A stretch of 64,000 bases of DNA from Lignipirellula cremea (GCF_007751035.1 NZ_CP036433.1:7297001-7361000); one strand, 5' to 3'. Positions 27,973 through 37,228 are shown, numbered from the stretch's first letter. Notes: generated by a model not told the origin, from the sequence alone. Numbers and translations are program-made.

Positions 27973-30900
27973 ATGTTGCCTTGTCGACAAGTCCGTGAAC
28001 GCCGCTGGAATCCGCTGCCGCTTCTGACGTGGTGCGTAGCTGCCATGGCCGCCAGCGTGCTGCTGATCGCCGCCTCCGACGCGTCCGCCCAGGTGGAGCA
28101 GCCGCCGATTGTCTTGAACATCAGTCCGCCGCACGTCTTGACCGATAAGTCGATCAAGTACGACTATGACATCGTCTACGTCCGGGCACCGCGGCGCACC
28201 GACGGCAAAGAAATTCGCTGGGCCGAGTTCTCGAAGCCCAACCTGATGGAACTCGGCGCGGACTTGATGCTGCTGCATCCGGATGGGAGCGAGGAACTGC
28301 TCGTCAGCGGCCAGGACGGGTCGGTGATGGACCCGTACGTGTCGTTCGACGGCGAGTGGGTTTTCTACGCGAAGTTCATCGACGTGAAACACAGCGGCTC
28401 GGATATCTACAAGCTGCACGTGCCGTCGCGGAAGATCGTCCGGCTTACCGACCAGACGTTCACGCCGAACACCGGGGCCGCGCCGTGGTCGAAAGACTTT
28501 CGGACGCGCTCGCAGGGAGACGGAACGACGGCGATGAGCTACGGCGTGTTCAATCTGGGTCCCTGCCCGGTCCCGGGCGGCAAGCTGATGTTCACCAGCA
28601 ACCGGAACGCCCATGTGCCGCCGCGGGGCTACCCGCCCGTCACGTTGCAACTCTTTCGGATGGACGACGACGGGGCGAATTGCGAGCAGGTCGGATTCAT
28701 TAACATCGCCTGTGCTTTGCACCCCGTGATCCTGCGCGACGGGCGGGTGCTGTTCAGCACGCTCGAATCCCACGGCATCCACAGCTCGATTCTGTGGGGC
28801 ATCTGGAGCATTCACCCCGACGGCACCAACTGGTCGCCGGTGATCAGTGCGTTCGAGAACGGCGGCGCGCCGAGCGGCTATCACTTTCAAACGCAGCTCT
28901 CTGACGGCTCGATCATCATCGAAAAATACTACAACCAGAATCAGAAGGGCTTCGGTACGCTGTTCAAGCTGCCGGAAACGCCGCCGGCCGGGGTCTCCGC
29001 GTTTGGCCCCGGCGATCGGAACGACGAACGAAACAAGGTCCGTTTCATCGACGTCCGTGGCAAAGAGGCCGTCCACGCGGTGCCGTTTTCGCCCGCCGGC
29101 ATGGAGTTGATCACGCCCTGGATTTTCTGGCAGGACAACCCTTCGTATGCGTCGATCTCGAACGACGAGAATTCGCCGCGCATCGGCAAGGTGACGCATC
29201 CGTGTGGGGCTCCAGACAACCATCTGCTGGTGGCCTGGACGCTGGGGCCGATCGGCGGCTCGGCCGGCGCGGTGCGGCCGTACATGAACCCGATGCAGAT
29301 CGATTCCGGCATCTGCCTCATTCGTAACGGTGCGGTCACGCGGCAGCCCGGCGATATGCTCATGATCAAGAACGATCCCCGCTACAACGAGCAATGGCCG
29401 CGTCCGCTGGTCTCCTACGAACGGCTTTATGGCGTGAAGGAGCCCCAGCAGCGGATTCACCAGAACGATGGCGAGCGTTATCGCCAGTTGCCGGAAGGGA
29501 CGCCGTTTGGGCTCGTCGGCACATCGAGCATGTACAAACGCGAGAGCGCTCCTGGCGGCGTGGTGCCCGAGGGTAGCGTGACGGCCGTGGTTCCGACGAA
29601 GAACCCCAATTCGTGGTCGTGGTCGAGCTGGTCGACCAACTGGGGCCTGCAAGGCGCTGACGCCGGCTTGTACGACAACGACGAAATCCATGCGATTCGC
29701 ATCGTCGCCCAGGAGCCGCGGACCGACATCACCGGCAATCGCGGCCGGCCGCTCTACGCCAGCCACGGACTGGAACGGCTGCGAATCCTGGGAGAAATCC
29801 CGGTTCGGAAGTTCGGCAGCGACTCGCAACCCCTCGATCCCGACGGCAATCCCGACACCAGCTTCCTCGCCAAAATTCCGGCCGATCAGTCGTTTACCTT
29901 TCAGCTCGTCAACAAAGAAGGAATGACGCTGACCGCCGCTCAGACCTGGCACCAGGTTCGTCCGGGCGAAGCGCGGTACGACTGCGGCGGCTGTCACGCA
30001 CACAGCCAGCAGCCGACGCCGTTCGAACTGACCGCGGCGGCGCTGCCCGACTACAAGCTCTTCGACCTCACCGCCCAGACGCCGCTGCTGGCGGACAAGT
30101 CCCGTGACGAATCGAAACGCCGCTGGGACTCCGACGACGAAACGGGCTTACGATTCGCCGACAGCGCGGTGGTCAACGTCGAGTACCGGCGCGATGTGCG
30201 ACCGATCCTGGAACGCAGCTGCGTCGCCTGCCACACCCATACGGCCGACTCGCCGCCCGCGGGGCTGGTGCTGGACGACGACCACCTTGGTACGCAAGGG
30301 GCGTTTGGCCATGACGCCGGTCCCGACGTGCCCGTGCCCAACACGTATTTCCGGCTCGCCTCCTGGAAGCGCTACACCCAGCCGCGCGTCGGCGAGCTAG
30401 TCATGCCGCAAGCGGCCAGCCATTACGTCACCAAATACCAATCCCGGCGTAGCCTGTTGATCTGGAAGATTTACGGCCGCCGGCTCGACGGCTTCACGAA
30501 CGACAGTTTTCCTTCGCTCCGCACGGTGGGTGATTTGAAATCTCTGGTCGGCCCCGGCGACCAGCCGATCGAGAAGCTCGATTACCACGACGACAAGGCA
30601 CTGCTCGACTTCACGCGCCGTTATACGATCGACCAGGACTTCACCGGGAGCGTCATGCCGCCGCCCGCGGCCGTGAAAGCGGGCAAGGTCAAGCCGCTGT
30701 CCGACGAAGACCGCCGCACGCTGGTCCGCTGGATCGACCTCGGCTGCCCGATCGACGTCGATCCCCAATACGACCCGGCTCAGCCGAACTCTCGCAGCTA
30801 TGGCTGGCTCGGCGACGACCAGCGTCCGACGCTGGTCCTCACCTCGCCCCACGCCGGCCGCAACGAGTCGCTGACGCGCATTCTGATTGGCATGACCGAC

Positions 30901-31137
30901 GCCTATACGGGCCTCGATCCGGCCACGTTCACCGTCACGGCCGACGTGGCGCTCGACGGCGTGCCTGCGGGCGAAAACCTATCCGAGAAATTCACTCCGC
31001 TGGCCGACAGCCGCTGGGAATGGCGGCTCCAGACGCCGCTGGCCCCGGGCACATCGGCCACACTCTCCGTCGCGGTGAAGGACCGGCAAGGCAACGTGAG
31101 CCGGATCGAACGCCGGTTCTCGGTCGGCAAGGAGTGA
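27973..31137 (+). CDS. exported TolB-like propeller / c-type cytochrome, hydrazine-synthase-alpha-like
   Basis: 1054 residues with an AAAGGAAT ribosome-binding site. A signal peptide ends near SDASAQ (residue ~40). The N-terminal ~600 residues look like a TolB-type propeller (VMDPYVSFDGEWVFYAKF, GGKLMFTSNRNAHVPPRGYP). Two CxxCH haem sites follow (DCGGCHAHSQQPTPFEL near residue 670 and SCVACHTHTADSPPAGL near 750). Near the end are SVMPPPAAVKAGKVKPLSDE and RWIDLGCPID, seen in planctomycete cytochromes. The order matches the hydrazine synthase alpha-subunit-like family, which is widespread in planctomycetes that are not anammox bacteria. Role unknown; probably periplasmic electron transfer. Confidence 0.65.
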   Translation: MLPCRQVRERRWNPLPLLTWCVAAMAASVLLIAASDASAQVEQPPIVLNISPPHVLTDKSIKYDYDIVYVRAPRRTDGKEIRWAEFSKPNLMELGADLMLLHPDGSEELLVSGQDGSVMDPYVSFDGEWVFYAKFIDVKHSGSDIYKLHVPSRKIVRLTDQTFTPNTGAAPWSKDFRTRSQGDGTTAMSYGVFNLGPCPVPGGKLMFTSNRNAHVPPRGYPPVTLQLFRMDDDGANCEQVGFINIACALHPVILRDGRVLFSTLESHGIHSSILWGIWSIHPDGTNWSPVISAFENGGAPSGYHFQTQLSDGSIIIEKYYNQNQKGFGTLFKLPETPPAGVSAFGPGDRNDERNKVRFIDVRGKEAVHAVPFSPAGMELITPWIFWQDNPSYASISNDENSPRIGKVTHPCGAPDNHLLVAWTLGPIGGSAGAVRPYMNPMQIDSGICLIRNGAVTRQPGDMLMIKNDPRYNEQWPRPLVSYERLYGVKEPQQRIHQNDGERYRQLPEGTPFGLVGTSSMYKRESAPGGVVPEGSVTAVVPTKNPNSWSWSSWSTNWGLQGADAGLYDNDEIHAIRIVAQEPRTDITGNRGRPLYASHGLERLRILGEIPVRKFGSDSQPLDPDGNPDTSFLAKIPADQSFTFQLVNKEGMTLTAAQTWHQVRPGEARYDCGGCHAHSQQPTPFELTAAALPDYKLFDLTAQTPLLADKSRDESKRRWDSDDETGLRFADSAVVNVEYRRDVRPILERSCVACHTHTADSPPAGLVLDDDHLGTQGAFGHDAGPDVPVPNTYFRLASWKRYTQPRVGELVMPQAASHYVTKYQSRRSLLIWKIYGRRLDGFTNDSFPSLRTVGDLKSLVGPGDQPIEKLDYHDDKALLDFTRRYTIDQDFTGSVMPPPAAVKAGKVKPLSDEDRRTLVRWIDLGCPIDVDPQYDPAQPNSRSYGWLGDDQRPTLVLTSPHAGRNESLTRILIGMTDAYTGLDPATFTVTADVALDGVPAGENLSEKFTPLADSRWEWRLQTPLAPGTSATLSVAVKDRQGNVSRIERRFSVGKE

Positions 31138-31467
31138 GCCTCGTGGGGCGTGTTTTCAATGCGCCCTTACCCTAGAGAAACGAGCACGTGGCACGCGTGC
31201 CTCATGCAAATTCCCGCGCAACACTCCCGCTTGCGCTTCCGACTGTGCGAATCCGCCCGACATCGACCTGAATTCGCACATCGAGCCGGTTCCGGAACAC
31301 CTGGTTTTCCTGACCTTTGCGAAAGAGTTGGGATTTAGTTCGGCTTCGCGAGCCGCCCTGAATGGCAAGCGGCGCGAAGGGGCGGCGATTGGTGGAAAAG
31401 CGGCGCGCATCTTGCACCGGATATCGAGTCAACATCCGGTGAATCCAAGACGAAAGGAAGGTGGGCC
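31138..31467. other. intergenic, 330 bases
   Basis: No supported gene, hairpin terminator or repeat seen. A GGAAGG ribosome-binding site for the next gene lies at its end. Confidence 0.5.
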
Positions 31468-32385
31468 ATGTTTACGAAAACCGCCAAAAAATCGGAAATA
31501 TTCGAACACTGGAAGTGGATAGCTCTTTCCTTCATCGCAGGAGTGCTCGCCGTCGCGTTGACCGCGTCGACCGCCGCGGGAGGAGAGCCTACGCCGCAGG
31601 CTCTGCCTGAGGAAATGACGGAGAGCGCCCTGCCGATGCCTGTCATGCCGCTGATGGATCAGCGCGAAACGCTCGCTTCCCCGGAGGAAGAGTATCAGAC
31701 TTGCCTCCATTTATGGCTGGCGCTCGCCCAGCATGAACAGGGCGCTTACGGCGAGGCTGTGGCGACGTGGCGAACTCTGGCTTTGCCTCCACGCACGCAC
31801 GTTTGGCGAGAACTGGCGATCAGCGCAGCGTTGCTGGAGCAGCACCGTTATGCGGAAGCCGCGAAACTGCTGGAGGTCGTCACGCATGAGCATCCGCAGA
31901 ATCCCGTGGGTTTCTATCTGTTAGGCGTCGCTCAAACGGAACACGGTCTGGCTCCTCCCCGGTTCGACGCGTTGCAGTCCTTTGAACGAGCCATCACCCT
32001 GGCAGACACCCGACACGATGACTCGCTGGTCCCGCATAACTGGGGAGAAATTGCCGATCCACAAGGCGCCTATATGCCGATCGCTCCGCCTTCGGTCAGC
32101 CACCTGCTGGGATCGCTCGGCATCGACAACCTGCCCATCCAGGCGATGTTCCAGGCCGCGCGACTCCAACTGCATTGGGGCGAATTTGAGATCGCCGAAG
32201 AGCGTCTGGATCGAGCGACAGAAGCAGGCATCGACACGTTGAGCGAGTATCGCACCTTGGAGCAAAAGCTCGAAGCGGAAGGGCGCACGCTCGACGCGGT
32301 TCGCGTTCGCATCAAAGTGATGAAATGGGAACTGAACGACATGCAACGTCAAGCCTACGTGCCGCAGCAATTCTTTGTCCGGTAA
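31468..32385 (+). CDS. membrane-anchored TPR protein
   Basis: 305 residues. A membrane helix or uncleaved signal at about residues 15-37 (WIALSFIAGVLAVALTASTA) is followed by TPR-like helical repeats: EEYQTCLHLWLALAQHEQGAYGEAVATWR, VWRELAISAALLEQHRYAEAAKLL and NPVGFYLLGVAQTEHG (given in separate blocks). TPR proteins mediate protein-protein contacts. It follows the large cytochrome gene on the same strand, 330 bases away. A strong terminator comes 65 bases after its stop. No more specific role can be given. Confidence 0.7.
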   Translation: MFTKTAKKSEIFEHWKWIALSFIAGVLAVALTASTAAGGEPTPQALPEEMTESALPMPVMPLMDQRETLASPEEEYQTCLHLWLALAQHEQGAYGEAVATWRTLALPPRTHVWRELAISAALLEQHRYAEAAKLLEVVTHEHPQNPVGFYLLGVAQTEHGLAPPRFDALQSFERAITLADTRHDDSLVPHNWGEIADPQGAYMPIAPPSVSHLLGSLGIDNLPIQAMFQAARLQLHWGEFEIAEERLDRATEAGIDTLSEYRTLEQKLEAEGRTLDAVRVRIKVMKWELNDMQRQAYVPQQFFVR

Positions 32386-32450
32386 GGCAAGCGTCGCAAG
32401 AAAGGAGGCCGCTCTGAAACAATTAGCATCGCAATCGGTTACCGTCAAAG

Positions 32451-32479
32451 AGGCGTTGGTCTGGGTCCAACGCCTTTTT
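32451..32479 (+). terminator. rho-independent terminator
   Basis: A perfect 9-bp stem (AGGCGTTGG paired with CCAACGCCT), a 6-7-base loop and then five T residues, 65 bases downstream of the TPR gene. Confidence 0.9.
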
Positions 32480-32504
32480 GTTTGGCATTCAAGGCGAACC
32501 GCTA

Positions 32505-32700
32505 CATAACGAATGCGGCGAACTTGCCGGAATGGTCGCGCGGCGAGGTGTCCCAGACCCCCAGGAACAGCTCACCGGAGTGCGCTGCCTGGCAGTCTAT
32601 CGCCTTGCCCCCTGTGACGCGCTGCAAGGCTGGCTGGCCCGGTTCACCGCTGGCGATGAGCAACCGCTCGGGGCCGCAGCGGTGCTGCGAAAACGGGCCG
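32505..32700 (-). pseudogene. degenerate SGELFL fragment, second copy
   Basis: The minus frame reads GGKAIDCQAAHSGELFLGVW followed by DTSPRDHSGKFAAF. This is a recognisable C-terminal domain end without an upstream gene. It pairs with the fragment next to the IS701 element at 27543. The open frame extends to 32903, but the upstream portion has no recognisable domain. Probably a decayed relic of a secreted protein. Confidence 0.45.
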
Positions 32701-32892
32701 ATGTGACCTGCCCTGCGGCGCGAATGCTGACTGTTGGACCAGCTCGCACGGCAATGCCGGCGCGGCCCAGCAAGATGCTTGCAGGCTTGATTCCGGCGGT
32801 GCAACACTACACCCCATTTTTTGCCCGTCACAGGATGCACAAGGGGAGCGGACTGGGCTACACTATTCCCAACACCTTCTCTTGGGGCAATT

Positions 32893-33456
32893 ATGGACAC
32901 CACTTCGGTTAGTCTGTTGCGGCGGCTGCAACAACCTCACGAAGAGACAGCCTGGCAGCGGTTTGTGGATCTGTATGCGCCGCTCGTGTTTCATTGGGGC
33001 AAGAGACAAGGGCTGAAAGTGGAGGACGCCGCCGATCTGGTGCAAGAGGTGATGGCGACGCTGGTCGAGAAACTGCCCCAGTTCCAATATGACCCGCAGC
33101 GTCGTTTCCGCGGCTGGCTGCGGACCATCACCCGCAACAAAGCGAATGACTTGCACCGGCGGAACAAAGCTCTACCGCAAACCGGCCGTGAGGAATCGTT
33201 GCAGAACGCCTCGGCGGCGGAGGGTGATCTGTTCGAGGAGGTCGAGTACCGCGGCTATCTGGTGGAACGGGCGATGCGACTGATGCAGGCCGAATTCCAC
33301 GACCACGTCTGGCAGGCTTGCTGGAAATTGGTGGTCGAAGGTCGAACCGGCGCGGAGACGGCCCGTGAACTGAATATTTCCCCAAACATGGTCTATTTGG
33401 CTAAGTCTCGCGTGCTTGGGCGTTTACGCGAAGAGCTGGACGGCTTGATCGACTAG
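32893..33456 (+). CDS. ECF RNA polymerase sigma factor
   Basis: 187 residues from the ATG at 32893. Region 2 shows TAWQRFVDLYAPLVFHWGKR, DAADLVQEVMATLVEKLPQF and FRGWLRTITRNKANDLHRR. Region 4 shows GRTGAETARELNISPNMVYL. In planctomycetes this ECF type is usually followed by a Ser/Thr kinase or a zinc-finger anti-sigma gene. Here the next gene begins with such a zinc-finger start but breaks off after about 65 residues (33574-33768), so the sigma factor may now lack its regulator. Confidence 0.9.
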   Translation: MDTTSVSLLRRLQQPHEETAWQRFVDLYAPLVFHWGKRQGLKVEDAADLVQEVMATLVEKLPQFQYDPQRRFRGWLRTITRNKANDLHRRNKALPQTGREESLQNASAAEGDLFEEVEYRGYLVERAMRLMQAEFHDHVWQACWKLVVEGRTGAETARELNISPNMVYLAKSRVLGRLREELDGLID

Positions 33457-33573
33457 GTCCGCAACATTTTTTCGATTTTATGACAGAAATCGCGGGGACG
33501 CACGTAGACCGTGGACGGTGGGCAATGCAGACGCGCACCACGGTTGCCGACTACGATTACCAGGAGCGTAAAG

Positions 33574-33768
33574 ATGAAGTCTCCCGACTGTCCTGACTTG
33601 AACACCTTAGAAGTCCTGCTGCTCGGCAAACTGCCTGCCGCCGAACGCGAGAAGCTAGGGGAGCATCTACTACACTGCGATGCTTGTGCAGCGGCGGCTG
33701 AGACCATCAACACCACCGACTCGCTTGTCGAAGCCCTGCGGACCAGTCGCCCCCTGGAACGGGCAGGC
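33574..33768 (+). pseudogene. truncated zinc-finger anti-sigma / kinase N-terminus
   Basis: Starts at an ATG with a CAGGAGCG site. It reads PDLNTLEVLLLGKLPAAERE then LGEHLLHCDACAAAAETI, the HxxxCxxC zinc-finger start typical of planctomycete anti-sigma factors and sigma-linked kinases. Homology ends near residue 65 (SRPLERAG). The frame then runs through the antisense of a PAPS-reductase-like gene and stops at 33888. The remainder of the protein is absent from the window. Confidence 0.7.
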
Positions 33769-34324
33769 TTTCGTCGGCGATTACGCGCTGACATTCCTGG
33801 CGATCCCAGCCCCAATCCATCAGCGGATATTGGTATTCGTACTGGGGGTCGTCGCCCCGGTCGCCATATCGCCGGCGTTCTTCGCTAGCGTCAAATCCGA
33901 TCACTTTCTGGACCTTGAGACCGGCCTCCCACGTATCGAGCGCCGGCAGCCAACGGCGAACGCGACGGTCCTGCGGCTCGCGTTTCCATTTGATCGAGCA
34001 GCTCTTGCGGCCAAAAGCTAAGCTGGGCAGCGTCTCGTTTTGCCAACAGTTGCCGTAGAGCGAATCGTAAGGCGCGATCGGCGGCGTATAGCGGACAACC
34101 TCGAATTGCGGAAAGTCGACATCCCGCAGCCACTGGCGAATGATGGGGGCTTAGAGGTACGTTTCCGGCTTCTCGCCGCCCGTATTGGCGAACAGGATCA
34201 GATCAGGGCGGACGCCGCGGCGCTGGAGCCCAATCAGCATGGCAGTGGAATCGACCCCCAAACCGTAGGCGACGACCAACGGCGGCTTAGGAGCTGGTGA
34301 GCGGAAGAGAGGGTATTGCCGCAT
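33748..34324 (-). pseudogene. PAPS-reductase-like (adenine nucleotide alpha hydrolase) gene, broken
   Basis: The minus frame starts at an ATG overlapping the stop of the upstream gene (TGATG at 34322-34326). It reads VVAYGLGVDSTAMLIGLQRR, ILFANTGGEKPETYL, then an in-frame TAA (34151-34153) where a sense codon is expected. The same frame continues with APIIRQWLRDVDFPQFEVV, NETLPSLAFGRKSCSIKWKR and ends at ADESLPVPG. The SGGxDS-like loop is YGLGVDST. The usual Cys-rich end (CFFC-type) is missing because the gene runs into the anti-sigma stump. Two lesions make it non-functional unless the stop is read through. Confidence 0.75.
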
Positions 34325-35715
34325 CAGGCGTCGATCGCCTGCAACGCGCGGATCGACAGCAATGCCGATTGCAGCGTCTTCGATTGGCGGCGATGGCGTT
34401 TCAAGGCGGCGATCAGATCCGAAACTTGCGCCGAAGACTCGCGCAACGACGCTTTCACCGTCTCCGCCGACTCGATCAGAGAATCGACGCCGACCGTTTC
34501 GGTTTGATTCGATTCGGCCTGCTTCGTCGCATGCTCTGGCTTGCTGGTGATCATGGCGTTGTTCCTTTCCTGCGGTATCGCAGTAGTGTGTTGTGAGGTC
34601 GGCGACTCAATGCGCGTCGCCTCGGGGTCGGACGGGATGATTCCGGCCTTGCCGAGCACGGCCCAGAGGTAGGTGCGATGCGGTTCGCGACAAAAGGCCG
34701 GCGATTCTTGCCCGGTGAGGAAGACGCTACGGAAACCGAGCCGCGCCGCCCGCCCCAGGTAGACGCGGTTGGTGGAGATGCGGATTGCATCGCCGTCACG
34801 CCGGGAACCGGTCAGCACGACTTCGGTCGGCGGGGCCTTGCTACTGGCCGCCGCACGCACCGACACGGCCCCATTCAAGTCGACCGTCACCGGGGCGTTG
34901 ACTTCGTCGCTGGACGGCAATCGCTTGAGAGCCTTTGCGAGAAACTGTGCATCCGCATTCGACCAGTGCAGCGTCGAACCAGCGACGTTTGCCGCCGGCA
35001 ACAGGTCGTCGACCTGCGGAAACCGGGCCTCCTTTTCGATCTTGAGGCAGACCGTCCAGGCTCCCGCGCGGATCGTCACCCAGTCTTCGGTCTGGCCGAC
35101 TTCGACAGTTTTTCCGTTGCCGAGATCATTGCTGAGTTCACCGCTGGCAAGCAGGCGGTTCGCCGGGATCAGCAACTCGCCTTCCCAGGGAAAAGAGAAG
35201 CCGGATTGCACCAGCAGCTGCCGACCATCGCTGGCCGCGATCTGGCCATCGCCCCGCAGGCGCAAATGGTTGAGAGCATACCGGGTCGCGTCCGCTTCGG
35301 TGGTTTCGACCGCGTCGCGTAGAGCATCCAGCAGACGCGAATCATTCACCGCCATGGTTTCCGGCAACGGCGGGAAATCGCCAAACTCTTGCAGGTCGTG
35401 CTGCACGGCTTGCGGGATGCCGGAGTCGACCCAGTCGGCGGTGACGCGATCGCCGGTGCGATGCAACGTCACGAGGTCGTGCTTCGCGCCTTCGCATTGG
35501 CGCAATAAGTCAAACGGCGCGACGATGCGTTCTTCCTGATGCACCCCCGGCTCGTGATATTCGATGGCGAACTGCTTGTTCTGTGTGCGGATACAGACGC
35601 CTTGAGGTCCCGACTGGAACTCAATCGGCGGACCCGTGTGCCTGGCCGTAATACCCAGCCCGCGGCCAAAAGCGATCCGCAGTCGGCGCACCAGCGATCT
35701 TGAAAGGGTAATCAT
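34324..35715 (-). CDS. hypothetical protein with sliding-clamp-like features
   Basis: 463 residues from the ATG at 35715; an upstream frame to 35880 is antisense to the neighbour's reading and unsupported. The middle part has LRLRGDGQIAASDGRQLLVQ, ELLIPANRLLASGELS and ARFPQVDDLLP. This pattern of strands with a (S/T)DGRxL motif recalls the DNA polymerase III beta clamp. The C-terminal ~100 residues are helix-prone. The clamp similarity is judged by eye and needs structure prediction. It overlaps the PAPS-reductase pseudogene start by three bases, so the two were co-translated. Confidence 0.5.
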   Translation of the reverse strand: MITLSRSLVRRLRIAFGRGLGITARHTGPPIEFQSGPQGVCIRTQNKQFAIEYHEPGVHQEERIVAPFDLLRQCEGAKHDLVTLHRTGDRVTADWVDSGIPQAVQHDLQEFGDFPPLPETMAVNDSRLLDALRDAVETTEADATRYALNHLRLRGDGQIAASDGRQLLVQSGFSFPWEGELLIPANRLLASGELSNDLGNGKTVEVGQTEDWVTIRAGAWTVCLKIEKEARFPQVDDLLPAANVAGSTLHWSNADAQFLAKALKRLPSSDEVNAPVTVDLNGAVSVRAAASSKAPPTEVVLTGSRRDGDAIRISTNRVYLGRAARLGFRSVFLTGQESPAFCREPHRTYLWAVLGKAGIIPSDPEATRIESPTSQHTTAIPQERNNAMITSKPEHATKQAESNQTETVGVDSLIESAETVKASLRESSAQVSDLIAALKRHRRQSKTLQSALLSIRALQAIDA

Positions 35716-35914
35716 GGCGTTGTCCTGTGGAAGGCTCGGCGACGATGCACAAAATCGCCGCGTCTGCCGGGTTGGGGTGGCCGAGAACCAGGAAGAATTC
35801 ATTGGGGGCGAACGTCGGATTCGTCCGATGGGAGACGACGGCCTGGATGTCGGGCCACGCCTGGCTCGTCGACAACTCACGTTCCAATCGTTCGATCAAT
35901 TCGGTTTCGTTCAA
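35621..35914 (-). CDS. hypothetical protein, TTG start
   Basis: 97 residues starting at TTG (35914-35912), chosen because CGGAGG lies eight bases upstream and no ATG fits. The sequence NETELIERLERELSTSQAWP then FAPNEFFLVLGHPNPADAAI has no domain I can name. Its 3' end overlaps the start of the clamp-like gene by 95 bases in another frame, which is long for a real overlap. The last ~30 codons may therefore be the result of a lost stop. Confidence 0.5.
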   Translation of the reverse strand: MNETELIERLERELSTSQAWPDIQAVVSHRTNPTFAPNEFFLVLGHPNPADAAILCIVAEPSTGQRHDYPFKIAGAPTADRFWPRAGYYGQAHGSAD

Positions 35915-36265
35915 TACGGCCTCCGTTTGTGATTTCGATAGTGAAGCACTCGTTACTTGCCCTGATGGGGAGGTTCGGTGCGGCTTGCAAGAACCAAAAC
36001 GCATGTCGCGAGTGGGCGTTGCCGTTTGCGAGTCCGTAGTAAAACCGCTGACGGAGCGAGCAGACTGGTGAAGTGGGGCGGGCGCGGCGTACGCAGCGCG
36101 GCGGATAGCCTCGCGCGCCGATCGCAGGAGCAACAGGAAGAAACCGCTTGGCGCCTCGAAACTGGGGCGACACGCAAGTAGCTGCACGCTAAAATTCGGA
36201 TTGTGAGTAATTTCGGTCGGCAGGATAGGCGGAAAACTCTATAAGCAAGTTGTCCGAAAGGTCTC

Positions 36266-36739
36266 ATGGCGGCTGCAGCGATTGACAACCCGGGTTTCTC
36301 TTTGCAGGCTTGCGATTGGGATTTGGCCTGCAGTGCAGTCAATGACGGGAGTTTAGACTATCTTGCTGCGCTTCCCTGCTCTATCGAGCACATCGCATTG
36401 CTGGGGCCGATCCGCGCCGGTGATATCCTGCATCTCAGCACTGCTTTGATGACTTTGATTCCGGATTCGGATGTTCCATTTGATTTCGATCGGTATGAAG
36501 CCAACGATGGCACTTGTGCAGACCGGCTACGTAGGGCTTGGGTGAAACAGTTCTCGCGGCTCCACGAGACGGACGGTCCAAACTTGTTCGCCGCGTGGGT
36601 TGCGGCATATGAGCAGGAAGAACATATCGAGCCGGCTTGGCACAATGCCGTCGAACAGGACTACGGGACGAAAGTCATCACTACCTGTGCGGCTGCTCTC
36701 GCAAATTGTACCGACCTCGTAATGATTTGGAGGCTTTAG
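36266..36739 (+). CDS. hypothetical protein, immunity-like context
   Basis: 157 residues, soluble, acidic in the middle (DSDVPFDFDRYEANDG). Near the N-terminus is CDWDLACSAVNDGSLDYLAALP. No domain recognised. It is the first of several short plus-strand genes in 36-39 kb, one of which is a clear SUKH immunity protein, so an immunity role is suggested by position only. AAGG precedes the start. Confidence 0.5.
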   Translation: MAAAAIDNPGFSLQACDWDLACSAVNDGSLDYLAALPCSIEHIALLGPIRAGDILHLSTALMTLIPDSDVPFDFDRYEANDGTCADRLRRAWVKQFSRLHETDGPNLFAAWVAAYEQEEHIEPAWHNAVEQDYGTKVITTCAAALANCTDLVMIWRL

Positions 36740-36914
36740 CGGTTATCGAGTCGCTACTCGGATTCCCAGTCGTTGCACACGGAATCGAGGTACACATGGT
36801 TCTTGGCGTCCATATCTTTCGCTGCGATCTGTTGAACGATGAGCATCGCCCACTTCGCCGCCGCCCCGACCATTGAAACCAGGGCGGCGTGCTGAAAGCA
36901 AGTCATCCGTTCGA

Positions 36915-37136
36915 TCAGGCGAACGAACGACAACGATACGGCGGCTGCTCCACCAGGGCGACATTGCGATCGAGATCGGCCTGATCCCAGTCGACCATCG
37001 TCGGCAGCATGTCGTCGGGCTCAGGGTCAAAATGGACATCGCACGGGTCAGCCAGGCTAAAGCCCATGCGGCGAATGTCGTCCAGGGATTCGCCAGTGGC
37101 GTTGGCGACCAGGCGTTCGAGTTCTTGCTGGGTCAT
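36915..37136 (-). CDS. small hypothetical protein
   Basis: 73 residues from the ATG at 37136 (GGAG upstream). It begins TQQELERLVANATGESLDDI, then RRMGFSLADPCDVHFDPEPD. Soluble. It lies between plus-strand immunity-like genes but is on the opposite strand, like the other small genes of the scattered conserved set. No function assigned. Confidence 0.55.
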   Translation of the reverse strand: MTQQELERLVANATGESLDDIRRMGFSLADPCDVHFDPEPDDMLPTMVDWDQADLDRNVALVEQPPYRCRSFA

Positions 37137-37167
37137 ATCGGAAACTCCATAACGAGGAAACCGACCG

Positions 37168-37228
37168 CCCCAACAACAGCCGGGACGGCCGTGTGGAAAA
37201 CACAACCGTCCCGATGGGCGCGTTAGAT
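37168..37228 (+). other. attC-like imperfect palindrome
   Basis: A 61-base unit. Left box CCCCAAC, then a stem CGGGACGG...CCGTCCCG with an inner GTGT/ACAC stem, then right box GTTAGAT, which fits the GTTRRRY core of integron attC sites. The left box deviates from RYYYAAC at its first base. Only one such unit was found and no integrase gene is present, so a chance hairpin upstream of the small gene at 36915-37136 is a real alternative. Confidence 0.3.

Noticed and set aside
27934-30003. 689-codon minus-strand open frame opposite the HZS-like cytochrome gene
   Set aside because: The plus-strand gene has a signal peptide, haem motifs and a ribosome-binding site; the minus frame shows no domain.
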